NCBI RefSeq assembly: GCF_001468265.1
Contig: NZ_LNRZ01000002.1
Span: forward strand, 248,001 to 312,000
Direction of reading: 5' to 3'
DNA from: Sphingopyxis sp. H050
GTDB taxonomy: Bacteria > Pseudomonadota > Alphaproteobacteria > Sphingomonadales > Sphingomonadaceae
Length of the DNA: 64,000 bases
Shown here: positions 9,491-18,877 of the stretch, piece after piece
Layout of the letters: each line of letters starts with the position of its first letter
How positions within the stretch are numbered: position 1 is the stretch's first letter
The notes under the pieces: model-generated
Databases searched by the model: none
The model's input: only the letters and a program-made list of their open reading frames with translations
Told to the model about the DNA's origin: nothing
Position numbers and translations under genes: made by a program

Positions 9491-10144
9491 CTAATCGCTT
9501 GGCGAAAGCTTGTCGAGAAAGGCGGGGAGCGTCTGGGCCAGCGCCTTGTCGACATCGGCGAAGCCCGCTGGATTGCCCAGCGCGGCAAGGCTCGTGACAG
9601 GAAACTCGGCAATGCCGCAGGGTACGATTCCGGTGAAATGCATCAGGTCGGGATTCACATTCAGCGAAAAGCCGTGAAGCGTTACCCAGCGCTTCACGCG
9701 CACGCCGATGGCGCCGATCTTGGCCTCCCGGCCGCTCTGGTCGTCGGTCCAGATGCCGATGCGTCCGTCGGCGCGGCGCGCCTCGACGCCGAGGACGGCG
9801 AGCGCGTCGATCACCCAGCCTTCGAGCGCGGAAACATAAGCGCGCACGTCGCGGCCGCGCTTCGAAAGGTCGAGCTGGACATAGCCGAGGCGCTGGCCCG
9901 GGCCGTGATAGGTATAGCGCCCGCCGCGCCCCGCATCGAAAACCGGGAAACGTGGGTCGAGCAGTTCGGCGGGATCGGCGCTCGTCCCTGCCGTATAAAG
10001 CGGCGGATGCTCGAGCAGCCAGATGCGCTCGTCAGCTTCACCCGCATGGATCGCGGCTGCGCGCGCTTCCATATCGGACAGCGCTGCCTCATAATCGGTC
10101 AGGCCGGGCGAGGATTTCCATTCGGGCGCGGGGAGAGCGGGCAT
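9491..10144 (-). CDS. lipB: lipoyl(octanoyl) transferase
   Basis: A 217-residue enzyme that moves octanoyl from acyl carrier protein to lipoyl domains. Landmarks are [31 protein letters not shown] and [18 protein letters not shown] (with the conserved Lys), and the catalytic Cys in GIVPCGI. Substrates in this window include the E2 subunit encoded by bkdB. Confidence 0.95.
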   Translation of the reverse strand: MPALPAPEWKSSPGLTDYEAALSDMEARAAAIHAGEADERIWLLEHPPLYTAGTSADPAELLDPRFPVFDAGRGGRYTYHGPGQRLGYVQLDLSKRGRDVRAYVSALEGWVIDALAVLGVEARRADGRIGIWTDDQSGREAKIGAIGVRVKRWVTLHGFSLNVNPDLMHFTGIVPCGIAEFPVTSLAALGNPAGFADVDKALAQTLPAFLDKLSPSD

Positions 10145-10266
10145 TTCGGCGGCTTCCTGCCCGCTTCAACGCTTCGGCGCAAGAGCGCCGGTCGCGGGGT
10201 AACAAGGCTGGACTTTGTGATCGAACAAGGTCAGGTTCGCCGCGCCGGGAAAACAACGGGGTATCA

Positions 10267-11082
10267 ATGGCAAAATTCGACATGGGTGCGGCCTGGGAAG
10301 ACAGCGTCGTACTGCTCAAATCGCACATAGCGCTGACGGGCACGATCGCGGCGGTTTTCCTGTTCCTGCCGGCCCTGGCGGTCGCTTGGTTCGGCCCGAC
10401 GCCGATCGAGCCGACGAGTACGGCCACTTTCGAACAGGTCATGACGGCCTTCCGCGAATCCGCGCGGCAATCGCTGCCTTATCAGTTGCTGGTCAGTCTT
10501 GTCGGCGCCATCGGCGGTATCGGCATTCTTCGTTTGTGGCTCGCCCGGACCGGCACCAGCGTCGGCGATGCGCTCGGCTTTGCGTTGAAGATGGTGCCCA
10601 CCGTGATCGCGGTCCAGATCCTCATGGCTTTGGCGATCGCATTGATGGCGTTGGTGCTGATCGTACCGGGCGCAGCGGTGGGTGGCGCGTTCGGGGTGCT
10701 GCTGGTGGTGATCGGCTTGCTGTTTTTCATCGGTCTTTGCGCTTATTTGTGGGCACGCTTCTCGACGACTTCACCGGTCATCGCCGATCGCACGCTCCAT
10801 AATCCCATCGCCGCGCTCAAGGAAAGCTGGGCACTGACGCGCGACAATGGCTGGCGCATATTTCTGTTCATCTTCCTGGTGTTCGTGGTGATCTTCATCG
10901 CCGCGCTGCTGCTCGGCGGCGCCGCTTATGCCGTTTTCGGCAACACCGAGGGGACGGGGCGGATATTGTCGGGCCTGATCGAGGCGGGGATCGGCGCCTT
11001 GGGCAGCCTTGTATCGCTGGCGATCACGGCGGCGACCTATCGCCAACTCGCGGTTCGCGGCGGCACTGACGTTTTCAACTGA
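10267..11082 (+). CDS. polytopic membrane protein, paralogue of the next gene
   Basis: A 271-residue inner-membrane protein with about six hydrophobic segments. The motif PVIADRTLHNPIAALKESW is repeated in related form in the next gene (PVMADRLTRNPLTGITESW), so the two arose by duplication. The overall pattern is like the membrane domains of glycerophosphodiester phosphodiesterase-type proteins but no catalytic domain is attached. Function unknown. The ATG at 10267 is followed by a short amphipathic N-terminus. Confidence 0.7.
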   Translation: MAKFDMGAAWEDSVVLLKSHIALTGTIAAVFLFLPALAVAWFGPTPIEPTSTATFEQVMTAFRESARQSLPYQLLVSLVGAIGGIGILRLWLARTGTSVGDALGFALKMVPTVIAVQILMALAIALMALVLIVPGAAVGGAFGVLLVVIGLLFFIGLCAYLWARFSTTSPVIADRTLHNPIAALKESWALTRDNGWRIFLFIFLVFVVIFIAALLLGGAAYAVFGNTEGTGRILSGLIEAGIGALGSLVSLAITAATYRQLAVRGGTDVFN

Positions 11083-11154
11083 TGGCCATGGGGTCGCAAC
11101 CAGCAGATTGAACGAAGAGGAAAGACTGCACGCTTTACAAAAGGGGGAAGGGAC

Positions 11155-12030
11155 ATGAGCAAGATGAGCATCGGTGCGGCCTTTTCGGAGACGTTCGCGT
11201 TTCTGAAGGCCAATTGGACGCAAATGCTGGGATGGACCGTGGGCGCGGTCGTCGTGCTGGGGCTGCTCGGCTATTTGTTGCTCGGATCGACGTTCACGGC
11301 AATGGCGATGTCCGCCGGGGACCCGTCAGCCGTGATGAGCGGTATCGGCAGTATATTCCTGTTCGCGCTTTTCGCTGCCATCCTGCTCTACGCCGTCAGC
11401 ATGCTGATCTGGCGCGGCGGGCTTCACCCTGGGGAAGCGCCGAATTTCGGCTGGGCCCTACAGGCCGGACCAGCGTTCGCCTTTGGCATGCTGGTCGTTT
11501 TTATTGCAGCCTATATCGTCATCATGATCATCATGTTCGTGCTCGTGCTGATCTTTGGCGCAGCTTTTGCCGGGGCGGGCGGCTTTTCGCCGAGCGCGCT
11601 GCAGTCGGGCGCCTTGGGCGGCGGCGCGGTCGCCGTGGTGATCCTGTTCTACATCGCCGTTCTGGTCTTCTTCGCGTGGCTCTTTGGCCGCCTGTCGGTC
11701 GCCGGGCCCGTGATGGCCGACCGGCTGACGCGCAACCCATTGACGGGTATTACCGAATCGTGGCGGATCACCGCGGCGTCGCAATGGTCGATTGTCGGCT
11801 TCTACATTCTGATCGTGATCCTCTCGCTCCTATATGGTTTTGTCGTCGGCATGATCCTCGGCGGCATCCTGGGCGGGATGGCCTCGGGCGGTTCGGCAGT
11901 CGGCGCTGTTATCTCGCTGATCGTCGCGGCGCTGGTGGTCTATGTGCCGCAGCTGCTGCTGTCGTTCGCGATCCCGGTGGGCATCTATCGCGCCATCGCG
12001 CCGCGCGCTTCGGGCGACGTCTTCGCCTAA
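11155..12030 (+). CDS. polytopic membrane protein, paralogue of the previous gene
   Basis: A 291-residue inner-membrane protein with six or so Gly/Ala-rich hydrophobic segments. It starts MSKMSIGAAFSETFAFLKANW, similar in layout to its neighbour (MAKFDMGAAWEDSVVLLKSH), and shares the conserved ADR-NP-ESW block. It has a GGGAAGGG-like ribosome site and a strong terminator after it. The pair probably works as a heteromer or as alternative forms; no substrate can be inferred. Confidence 0.7.
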   Translation: MSKMSIGAAFSETFAFLKANWTQMLGWTVGAVVVLGLLGYLLLGSTFTAMAMSAGDPSAVMSGIGSIFLFALFAAILLYAVSMLIWRGGLHPGEAPNFGWALQAGPAFAFGMLVVFIAAYIVIMIIMFVLVLIFGAAFAGAGGFSPSALQSGALGGGAVAVVILFYIAVLVFFAWLFGRLSVAGPVMADRLTRNPLTGITESWRITAASQWSIVGFYILIVILSLLYGFVVGMILGGILGGMASGGSAVGAVISLIVAALVVYVPQLLLSFAIPVGIYRAIAPRASGDVFA

Positions 12031-12052
12031 TCGCGCGATCCTGAAACAAAGA

Positions 12053-12080
12053 GGGCGCTCCGGGGACGGGGCGCCCTTTT
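12053..12080 (+). terminator. intrinsic terminator after the paralogous membrane-protein pair
   Basis: A 9-bp stem (GGGCGCTCC with GGGGCGCCC) and 6-base loop followed by TTTT. It sits between this unit and the convergent hemF. Confidence 0.85.
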
Positions 12081-12084
12081 CCTG

Positions 12085-12945
12085 TCAGCTCCACTTGGCC
12101 AGCGGCGGCAGGCTCATCAGGATGGCGTCGATGTTGCCGCCGGTCTTTAGCCCGAAGAGCGTGCCGCGGTCGTAGACCAGGTTGAATTCGGCATAGCGGC
12201 CACGCCAGATCAGCTGCTGTTCGCGCTCGGCTTCGGTGAAGGGCAGGGCCATGCGCCGGCGGACGAGCTGCGGGAAGATATCGAGAAAGGCCTCGCCAAC
12301 CGCCTGCGTGAACCGGAAATTGCGGTCGAACTCGGCATCGTCGCCGCATTCGAGATGGTCGTAGAAGATGCCGCCGACGCCGCGATGGACGCCGCGGTGC
12401 GGTATGTAGAAATAATCCTCGGCCCATTTCGCATAGCGTTCATAGACGTCGGGACCATAAGGCGCGCAGGCGGCTCGAAAGCGCGCATGAAAGGCGTCGG
12501 TGTCCTCCTGATAGGGGATCGGCGGGTTGAGATCGGCGCCGCCGCCGAACCAGCGTTTGCTTGTCACCAGCAGGCGCGTGTTCATGTGCACCGCGGGGAC
12601 GTGCGGGTTCGCCATATGCGCGACCAGGCTGATGCCGGTGGCGAAAAAGCTGGGGTCGTCGCCCGCGCCGTGGATCGATTTTGCGAACTCGGGCGCGAAC
12701 TCGCCGCCGACGGTCGAGACGTTGACGCCGACCTTTTCGAAGACTTGGCCCGTCATGACGCCCCGGACGCCGCCGCCGCCTTCGCCCGGCGCAATGCCCT
12801 CGGCCTCGCGGTCCCATGCTGTATAGGCAAAGGCGGCATCGCTTCCCGCTTCGCGTTCGATGGCCTCGAACGCGGCGCAGATGCGGTCGCGGAGCGATTC
12901 GAACCAGCTGCGTGCGGCTTGCTGCTGCGGGTCGAGCGGGATCAT
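12085..12945 (-). CDS. hemF: oxygen-dependent coproporphyrinogen III oxidase
   Basis: A 286-residue enzyme that oxidatively decarboxylates coproporphyrinogen III to protoporphyrinogen IX in haem synthesis. The family blocks are present: VSTVGGEF, NPHVPAVHMNTR, FGGGADLNPP, and the C-terminal YAEFNLVYDRGTLFGL with the substrate-binding region. Its start overlaps the trmL stop by four bases. Confidence 0.96.
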   Translation of the reverse strand: MIPLDPQQQAARSWFESLRDRICAAFEAIEREAGSDAAFAYTAWDREAEGIAPGEGGGGVRGVMTGQVFEKVGVNVSTVGGEFAPEFAKSIHGAGDDPSFFATGISLVAHMANPHVPAVHMNTRLLVTSKRWFGGGADLNPPIPYQEDTDAFHARFRAACAPYGPDVYERYAKWAEDYFYIPHRGVHRGVGGIFYDHLECGDDAEFDRNFRFTQAVGEAFLDIFPQLVRRRMALPFTEAEREQQLIWRGRYAEFNLVYDRGTLFGLKTGGNIDAILMSLPPLAKWS

Positions 12946-13400
12946 GCGGGAAAGCCTTTCGTTTGGCGGAGCGCTTCGGCGAGCGCGATGCCAGCCGCGA
13001 CCGCGACATTCAAGGATCGAAAGCCGGGCTGCATCGGAATCGCGACCCGCGCGGCGACGGTCTCGTGGACGTGGTGCGGCACACCGGCGCTCTCCGACCC
13101 GAAGAGCAGCACATCGTCCCGATCAAAATCGAAGGCGGGCAGGGGCGTCGCGGCCGCGGTCGTCAGCAGCACGATCCGCTGACCGCCGATCTGCGACCAT
13201 TGCCGGAAGGCGTCCCAGCCCGGATGACGGCGCACATTGGCGCGTACCGCATAGTCCATTCCCGCGCGCTTCAGCGCCGCATCGCCGAACGGGAAACCGC
13301 AGGGCTCGATGATGTGCGCCGGCGCGCCGAAGCAGGCGGCGGTGCGCAGGATCGTGCCGACGTTCCCCGCGATGTCGGGTTGAAACAGGGCGATTTCCAT
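12942..13400 (-). CDS. trmL: tRNA (cytidine/uridine-34-2'-O)-methyltransferase
   Basis: A 152-residue SPOUT-fold methyltransferase modifying the wobble base of tRNA-Leu species. It begins MEIALFQPDIAGNVGTILR, has the knot-forming LLFGSESAGVP and ends with the RSLNVAVAAGIAL cofactor loop. I chose the ATG at 13400 because homologues start here; an in-frame ATG at 13451 would add 17 unrelated residues. It is co-transcribed with hemF (4-base overlap). Confidence 0.9.
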   Translation of the reverse strand: MEIALFQPDIAGNVGTILRTAACFGAPAHIIEPCGFPFGDAALKRAGMDYAVRANVRRHPGWDAFRQWSQIGGQRIVLLTTAAATPLPAFDFDRDDVLLFGSESAGVPHHVHETVAARVAIPMQPGFRSLNVAVAAGIALAEALRQTKGFPA

Positions 13401-13624
13401 GCGCTCGCCATAAAGAGGATGTGGCGGAGAATCGAGAGGCTTGGCGGGCATGCTACAGCCGGGCGAAGGAAGCGGAAATTGCCTGTTGGCAAGCCCGGAC
13501 AGTGCGGCTATCAGGCCCGCAATTCCCGGAGGGGCCGCCGGGCTGCGCCACTATTCGTGCGCGCAATCGGGGCGGGTCACTCCTTCGAGAACTATTGTCA
13601 ATTCACCCATGCAAGGGCAGTCGA

Positions 13625-14182
13625 ATGGCCAGTGAAACCGATACTACCGCCGGCATCGAAGATGGCGTGCGGCGCCGGGACTTCATCAACATCGCAGCAG
13701 TGAGTTTTGCCGGTGTCGGTGCGGCCGCGGTGGTCCTCCCGCTGGTCAACCAGATGAACCCGTCGGCCGACGTCCTCGCGCTGTCGACCACCGAGATCGA
13801 CATTTCGGCGATCCAGCCGGGCCAGGCGATCAAGACCAGCTGGCGCAAGCAGCCGGTCTTCATCCGCAACCTCGTCGCCAAGGAAATCGCCGAGGCCAAG
13901 GCCGTTCCGCTCGGCGACCTGCGCGATCCCGAAACGATCGACCAGCGCACCAAGCCCGGCAAGGAAAACTGGCTGATCACGCTCGGCGTCTGCACCCATC
14001 TGGGCTGCGTGCCGCTCGGCGCGGCCGAAGGCGAGAACAAGGGTGATTTTGGCGGCTATTTCTGTCCGTGCCACGGTTCGCACTACGACACCGCGGCGCG
14101 CATCCGCAAGGGTCCGGCGCCCAAGAACCTGGTCGTGCCGCCCTATGAATTCAACAGCGACACCGTCGTGACGATCGGCTGA
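13625..14182 (+). CDS. petA: ubiquinol-cytochrome c reductase Rieske iron-sulfur subunit
   Basis: A 185-residue subunit of the cytochrome bc1 complex. A twin-arginine-type signal anchor ([18 protein letters not shown]) holds it in the membrane, and the 2Fe-2S ligands lie in CTHLGC and CPCHGS. It carries electrons from ubiquinol to cytochrome c1. The start at 13625 places the RR motif about 17 residues in. First gene of petABC. Confidence 0.96.
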   Translation: MASETDTTAGIEDGVRRRDFINIAAVSFAGVGAAAVVLPLVNQMNPSADVLALSTTEIDISAIQPGQAIKTSWRKQPVFIRNLVAKEIAEAKAVPLGDLRDPETIDQRTKPGKENWLITLGVCTHLGCVPLGAAEGENKGDFGGYFCPCHGSHYDTAARIRKGPAPKNLVVPPYEFNSDTVVTIG

Positions 14183-14195
14183 GGAGCGAGATAAG

Positions 14196-15476
14196 ATGAG
14201 CTTTCCCTGGGCCAAGAACTACGAGCCGCAGCATCCGCTGATGAAATATTTCGACGAGAAGCTGCCGCTGCCGCGTCTCGTCTATAATGCCATCGGCGCC
14301 GGCTATCCGGTTCCGCGCAACCTCAATTATTTCTGGAACTTCGGCGTCCTGGCGGGCGCCGCGCTCGTCATCCAGATCATCACCGGCATCGTGCTGGCGA
14401 TGCATTATGCGGCGAATGCGGGTGTCGCCTTCAATTCGGTCGAGCATATCATGCGCGACGTGAACGCCGGCTGGTTCATCCGCTACGCGCATATGAACGG
14501 CGCGAGCATGTTCTTCATCGTCGTCTATCTGCACATCTTCCGCGGCCTCTATTACGGGTCGTACAAGGCGCCGCGCGAGATGGTGTGGCTGCTCGGCGTC
14601 GTGATCTTCCTGTTGATGATGGCGACCGCCTTCATGGGCTACGTCCTGCCGTGGGGCCAGATGAGCTTCTGGGGCGCGCAGGTGATCACCGGTTTCTTCT
14701 CGGCAATCCCGATCGTCGGCGAGCCGGTGCGCGAATGGCTGCTCGGCGGCTTCGTTCCCGACAACGCCACGCTCAACCGCTTCTTCTCGCTGCACTATCT
14801 GCTGCCGTTCGTGATCGCGGGTGTCATCATCCTGCACATCTGGGCGCTGCACATTCCGGGATCGAACAACCCCACCGGCATCGAGGTGAAGGACGAACAG
14901 GACACCGTCCCGTTCCACCCCTATTACACCGCGAAGGACGGGTTCGGGCTTGGCGTCTTCCTGCTTGTATTCGTGGCGCTGACTTTCTTCAGCCCGAACA
15001 CGCTCGGTCACGCTGACAACTATATCCCGGCGAACGCGCTTTCGACGCCGGCGCATATCGTGCCCGAATGGTATTTCCTGCCCTTCTACGCGATTCTCAA
15101 GGCCTTCACCTTCAACTTCCTGTGGATCGACGCGAAGCTGTGGGGCGTCATCGCGATGTTCGCATCGATCGCGCTGCTGTTCTTCCTGCCATGGCTCGAC
15201 AGTTCGCCGGTGAAGTCGTCGAGCTATCGCCCGCTGTACCGCATCTTCTTCTGGATTCTCGTCGCCGACGTGTTCCTGCTGGGGTGGTGCGGCATGCAGC
15301 CTGCGGAGCAGCCTTGGGTGATCCTCAGCCAGCTGGGGGCGATCTATTACTTCGCTCACTTCCTGGTGATCCTGCCGATCGTGTCGCGGATCGAACGTCC
15401 GCTGCCGCTGCCAAACTCGATCACCGAGGCGGTTCTCGCCAAGCATGCCGACAAACCGTCGGACGCCACGGCCTGA
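14196..15476 (+). CDS. petB: cytochrome b subunit of the bc1 complex
   Basis: A 426-residue polytopic membrane protein of normal length, binding two b-haems and the quinone sites. The haem-ligand helices are seen at about 70-110 and 190-220 ([20 protein letters not shown]), and the Qo-site PEWYF motif is intact ([15 protein letters not shown]). It begins 13 bases after petA, behind a GAGGAGCGAG ribosome site. Confidence 0.97.
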   Translation: MSFPWAKNYEPQHPLMKYFDEKLPLPRLVYNAIGAGYPVPRNLNYFWNFGVLAGAALVIQIITGIVLAMHYAANAGVAFNSVEHIMRDVNAGWFIRYAHMNGASMFFIVVYLHIFRGLYYGSYKAPREMVWLLGVVIFLLMMATAFMGYVLPWGQMSFWGAQVITGFFSAIPIVGEPVREWLLGGFVPDNATLNRFFSLHYLLPFVIAGVIILHIWALHIPGSNNPTGIEVKDEQDTVPFHPYYTAKDGFGLGVFLLVFVALTFFSPNTLGHADNYIPANALSTPAHIVPEWYFLPFYAILKAFTFNFLWIDAKLWGVIAMFASIALLFFLPWLDSSPVKSSSYRPLYRIFFWILVADVFLLGWCGMQPAEQPWVILSQLGAIYYFAHFLVILPIVSRIERPLPLPNSITEAVLAKHADKPSDATA

Positions 15477-15507
15477 GCGCCGGACTTTAATAGGAGCTGA
15501 TACAGCC

Positions 15508-16317
15508 ATGGTTCGCCCGCTCGGTTTTCTCGTCGGCCTCGGTTTCATTACTGCGCTGGTGCTCGCGATCCTCACGACGCCGCTCAGCAATGAAGAGAAT
15601 GTCGCCCATTCGTTTCACAAGCATCCGCGTCACCTGAAGCTCGCCAGCGACGGCCTGTTTCCGCACTGGGACAAGGCCCAGCTGCAGCGCGGGATGCAGG
15701 TGTACAAGGAGGTCTGCTCGGCCTGTCACAGCCTGCACCTCGTCGCCTTCCGCGACATTGCGGACCTCGGCTATACCGAGGGGCAGATCAAGACCTTCGC
15801 GAAGGGCTTCCAGGTGCCGTCAATCAACCCCGATACGGGTGAACCGGCGACGCGCGACGGCCTGCCTTCCGACTATTTCCCGTCGCCCTATGCGAACGAA
15901 GTCGCGGCGCGTGCGGCAAACAACAATGCGCTGCCGCCCGATCTGTCGCTGATCACCAAGGCGCGCGAAGGCGGCAAGGACTATGTCTATTCGTTGCTGA
16001 CCGGCTTCCAGAATCCGCCAGCCAACCTGCCGAAGGAGCTGCAGCCGGGGACGGGGCTTCACTACAACCCCTATTTCGCGAACCTCAACCTCGCGATGGC
16101 GCCGCCGCTCAAGGATGGTCAGGTGACCTTTGCCGACGGCAAGCCTTCGACGGTCAAGCAGATGTCCGCCGACGTCACGGCCTTCCTGGTGTGGACCGCC
16201 GAGCCGAAGCTGGTGAAGCGCGTGCAGGTGGGCTGGGCGGTGTTCCTGTTCCTGCTGATCTTCACCGGCCTGACCTATCTGTCGTACCGGAACATCTGGG
16301 CCGACAAGAAGCATTGA
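15508..16317 (+). CDS. petC: cytochrome c1
   Basis: A 269-residue periplasmic haem protein with N- and C-terminal membrane segments. The haem site CSACHS is at about residue 72, and the axial methionine is in MAPPLKDGQV. It passes electrons from the Rieske protein to cytochrome c. The ATG at 15508 has an AGGAG site; homologues usually carry a longer signal sequence, and here the first hydrophobic segment starts at residue 5. Confidence 0.96.
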   Translation: MVRPLGFLVGLGFITALVLAILTTPLSNEENVAHSFHKHPRHLKLASDGLFPHWDKAQLQRGMQVYKEVCSACHSLHLVAFRDIADLGYTEGQIKTFAKGFQVPSINPDTGEPATRDGLPSDYFPSPYANEVAARAANNNALPPDLSLITKAREGGKDYVYSLLTGFQNPPANLPKELQPGTGLHYNPYFANLNLAMAPPLKDGQVTFADGKPSTVKQMSADVTAFLVWTAEPKLVKRVQVGWAVFLFLLIFTGLTYLSYRNIWADKKH

Positions 16318-16343
16318 GGCTGTAGGGGAGGGCGATTGCCTGG

Positions 16344-16898
16344 ATGATCGCCCTCCCGCCTCGACCGGATCTCGACCTTGCGTCGCTCGTCCGCACCATC
16401 CCGGACTTTCCCAAGCCGGGCATCCAGTTTCGCGACATCACGACGCTGATCGGCGATGCCGGGGGCTTTTCGGAAAGCGTGCGCCGGCTCGCCGAACGCG
16501 CCGCGGCGCATCACCCCGATTATATCGTCGCTGTCGAAGCGCGCGGCTTCCTGTTCGGCGCGGCGATGGCGACCGCGATGGGCGTCGGGCTGGTCCCCGT
16601 GCGCAAGGCCGGCAAGCTGCCCGGCGTCACCATCGGCGTCGACTATGAACTCGAATATGGCGTCGACCGCCTCGAACTGCACGAAGGCGCGGTGACCACG
16701 GGCCACCGCGTCGTGCTCGTCGACGATCTGTTGGCGACGGGCGGCACGATTCTCGCCGCTGCGCAGTTGATGCGTAATGTCGGCGCCGAAGTGGCTGCAG
16801 CGCTGTTCGTCATCGATTTGCCCGACCTCGGCGGCTCGCAGCGGCTCGCGGCGGCGGGTCTGGTTTGCGAGACGCTGATCGCCTTCGACGGCGATTAG
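16344..16898 (+). CDS. apt: adenine phosphoribosyltransferase
   Basis: A 184-residue purine-salvage enzyme making AMP from adenine and PRPP. It has the N-terminal LVRTIPDFPKPGIQFRDIT block and the PRPP-binding VVLVDDLLATGGT. It is 26 bases after petC and may be read through from that operon. Confidence 0.95.
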   Translation: MIALPPRPDLDLASLVRTIPDFPKPGIQFRDITTLIGDAGGFSESVRRLAERAAAHHPDYIVAVEARGFLFGAAMATAMGVGLVPVRKAGKLPGVTIGVDYELEYGVDRLELHEGAVTTGHRVVLVDDLLATGGTILAAAQLMRNVGAEVAAALFVIDLPDLGGSQRLAAAGLVCETLIAFDGD

Positions 16899-16931
16899 GT
16901 CTTCAAGGCAACCGCCAAAGAACGCGCAAAG

Positions 16932-16958
16932 AAAAAGCCCGCGCCCGAAGACGCGGGC
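16932..16958 (-). terminator. intrinsic terminator of the EipA gene
   Basis: A 7-bp stem (GCCCGCG/CGCGGGC) that on the minus strand is followed by TTTTT. It lies 27 bases past the EipA stop and between the convergent apt and EipA genes. Confidence 0.75.
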
Positions 16959-16984
16959 CGTTCGCCCCTTTTATCCGCCGGGCC

Positions 16985-17749
16985 TTAGAAGGGGACCCAG
17001 TTCTGCTTCTTGCGGAACTTCATATAGCCGACGTTCGCGCCCAGCCGCGCACCGACGCCGACACGGATCGGGATCAGCACGACATCGCCGCGGCGCAGGT
17101 AGGAGGCGTTGAAGCCGCCGACCAGATAGGCCGCGCCCTCGCCCGCCGGATAGCGCTTGTAGAGATCGTTGCTGTCGAAGAGGTTATAGACGAGCACGAA
17201 GGTGTTGGCGGCATTGGCGCCCGCGTCGAAGCCGACCGACGGCCCGGTCCAATAGGCCGGCATCTCACCCTCGATCTTGTGGAAGAGCGTTCCCGAGCCA
17301 TAGCGGACGCCGAGCACCAGCGCACCGCCCGCTTCGCGTCCGACGATGTAAGCGTTGGGCTCGCCCTGCTTCTTGAGGATATCCTCGATCAGTCCGGCAA
17401 GGCCCTGGGCGCCCTTGCCGAAAACGCCTTCCGCGGCGCCGATCAGATCGTCCTTCTTGTAGGTCGAGCCGGCAGGCGCGGCTGTCGCGGCCGTTTCGGG
17501 CGCGGTGGTCGTGCCCGTATCGGGGGTTGTCGCATATTGCTGGTCGCCGGTCGCGAGATCGCTGTCGAGCGACGGGTCGCTGTAGGTTGGCGGGGGAGGC
17601 GGCGTCTCGGCACGCGGATTGTCGAGATCGGCATCGATGGCGGTGTTGGGATCGACCGACGTCATTTGCGCGCTCGCAGCGACCGGCGACAGCATCAGGC
17701 CGAACGACGCCAAAGCCGTCACGGCGAAAGTGGTGAGCGTCTTACGCAT
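16985..17749 (-). CDS. EipA/DUF1134 family envelope-integrity protein
   Basis: A 254-residue periplasmic protein. A signal peptide (about residues 1-27, ending ASAQ) is followed by a Pro/Thr/Ala-rich linker (to about 105) and the DUF1134 domain, including YIVGREAGGALVLGVRYGSG and a repeated G-rich barrel pattern. In Brucella and Caulobacter the family (EipA) supports envelope integrity; that role is inferred by family. The ATG at 17749 has a GGGGGA ribosome site. Expression is monocistronic. Confidence 0.85.
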   Translation of the reverse strand: MRKTLTTFAVTALASFGLMLSPVAASAQMTSVDPNTAIDADLDNPRAETPPPPPTYSDPSLDSDLATGDQQYATTPDTGTTTAPETAATAAPAGSTYKKDDLIGAAEGVFGKGAQGLAGLIEDILKKQGEPNAYIVGREAGGALVLGVRYGSGTLFHKIEGEMPAYWTGPSVGFDAGANAANTFVLVYNLFDSNDLYKRYPAGEGAAYLVGGFNASYLRRGDVVLIPIRVGVGARLGANVGYMKFRKKQNWVPF

Positions 17750-17988
17750 AATTCCCCCAAATCGGCGGGCGCAAGGTGCGCCGCGCGGGTTGATCATGAC
17801 TCCTATGGTGAATCGCAGGCAATGAATGGGCGATGACTTGAGTCGATTTTGCGCCAGACCGAATCATTTTTGCTGCAAGCCGCGCAATCGAACATCAAAA
17901 AAGGACAATGTTTGGCGTTGCGGGGTGCGAAACGCATGGCTATAGCGACCCGCCTAGGCCAGCCTGCCGTTAGCGCGGTAGACCATGC

Positions 17989-18081
17989 GGAGACGTGGGT
18001 GAGTGGCTGAAACCAACGGTTTGCTAAACCGTCGTACTGGTAAATCCGGTACCGAGGGTTCGAATCCCTCCGTCTCCGCCA
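17989..18081 (+). tRNA. tRNA-Ser(GCT)
   Basis: A 93-base class II tRNA with acceptor GGAGACG/CGTCTCC, a long variable arm, and the anticodon loop TTGCTAA. The discriminator is G and CCA is encoded at 18079-18081. It reads AGC/AGU codons. Confidence 0.97.
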
Positions 18082-18168
18082 CCTTCTTCCTTCGACTGTA
18101 AATCTGCCACGACCGACGCCGCGGCCCGCTGGCGCAATGTGTCACAAATGCTGCCTTTTTTATTGTAA

Positions 18169-18188
18169 TTGCGAATCGTTCTCGATAA
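18169..18188 (+). promoter_or_regulatory. candidate Fur-type iron box ahead of the PepSY operon
   Basis: TTGCGAATCGTTCTCGATAA lies 35 bases before the PepSY gene. It matches the box at 24396-24415, upstream of the TonB receptor, at 15 of 20 positions, and resembles alphaproteobacterial Fur sites. Confidence 0.55.
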
Positions 18189-18222
18189 TGGCGAGCAATC
18201 CTTTAAGATTGACGCTCTCCCT

Positions 18223-18864
18223 ATGCACGCACCCCACACAAAGCGACCGGCGACGAAAAAGAGCCGCAAGGCCTTCTGGCTGAAGCAGCTGCACATGTGG
18301 CACTGGATGAGCTCGGCGATCAGCCTGATCGGGCTGCTGCTGTTCGCGATCACCGGCTTCACGCTCAATCATGCCGCCGACATCGAAGGGTCGCCCGTCG
18401 TCACCGAAAAGGCCGCGCAAATGCCGGGCGCGGTGCTTGGCCAGCTCGACGCTGGTCCATCCGGCGGGAAGGGCGCCTTGCCGAAACCCGTCGCGACGTG
18501 GGTCGAGGAGAATTTCCCCGTCAAGGCCTCGGGCGCGGCCGAATGGTCGGCGGACGAAGTCTATCTGCCTGCGCCGCGTCCCGGCGGCGACGGCTGGATC
18601 GCGATCGACCGCGCCAGCGGCGAGGTGACGAGCGAAATCACCGATCGCGGCTGGATCTCCTATCTGAACGACCTTCACAAGGGTCGCAACTCGGGCGGCG
18701 AATGGAGCCTGTTCATCGACGTCTTTGCCTTCGCCTGCCTCGTCTTTGCGGCCACCGGCCTGGTGCTGCTCTGGCTGCACGCGGCCAAGCGCAGGAGTAC
18801 TTGGCCGCTCGTCGGCGCCGGGCTCGCCATTCCCGCCGCCATCGCCATCATCTTCATCCACTAG
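18223..18864 (+). CDS. PepSY-associated transmembrane protein
   Basis: A 213-residue inner-membrane protein: an N-terminal KQLHMWHWMSSAI segment, a first membrane helix, a periplasmic region (about 60-155), then two more helices with a conserved NDLHKGR before them. The His-rich helices suggest haem binding and transmembrane electron transfer, as in PepSY-type reductases. It heads a tight unit with DUF2271, DUF4198 and apbE. The start at 18223 was chosen over an ATG-less upstream extension (18169) because the latter overlaps the Fur-like box. Confidence 0.8.
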   Translation: MHAPHTKRPATKKSRKAFWLKQLHMWHWMSSAISLIGLLLFAITGFTLNHAADIEGSPVVTEKAAQMPGAVLGQLDAGPSGGKGALPKPVATWVEENFPVKASGAAEWSADEVYLPAPRPGGDGWIAIDRASGEVTSEITDRGWISYLNDLHKGRNSGGEWSLFIDVFAFACLVFAATGLVLLWLHAAKRRSTWPLVGAGLAIPAAIAIIFIH

Positions 18865-18877
18865 GGAGACCGCCGCC

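Noticed and set aside
14151-15590. 479-codon minus-strand frame opposite petB
   Set aside because: Antisense of a highly conserved cytochrome b gene.
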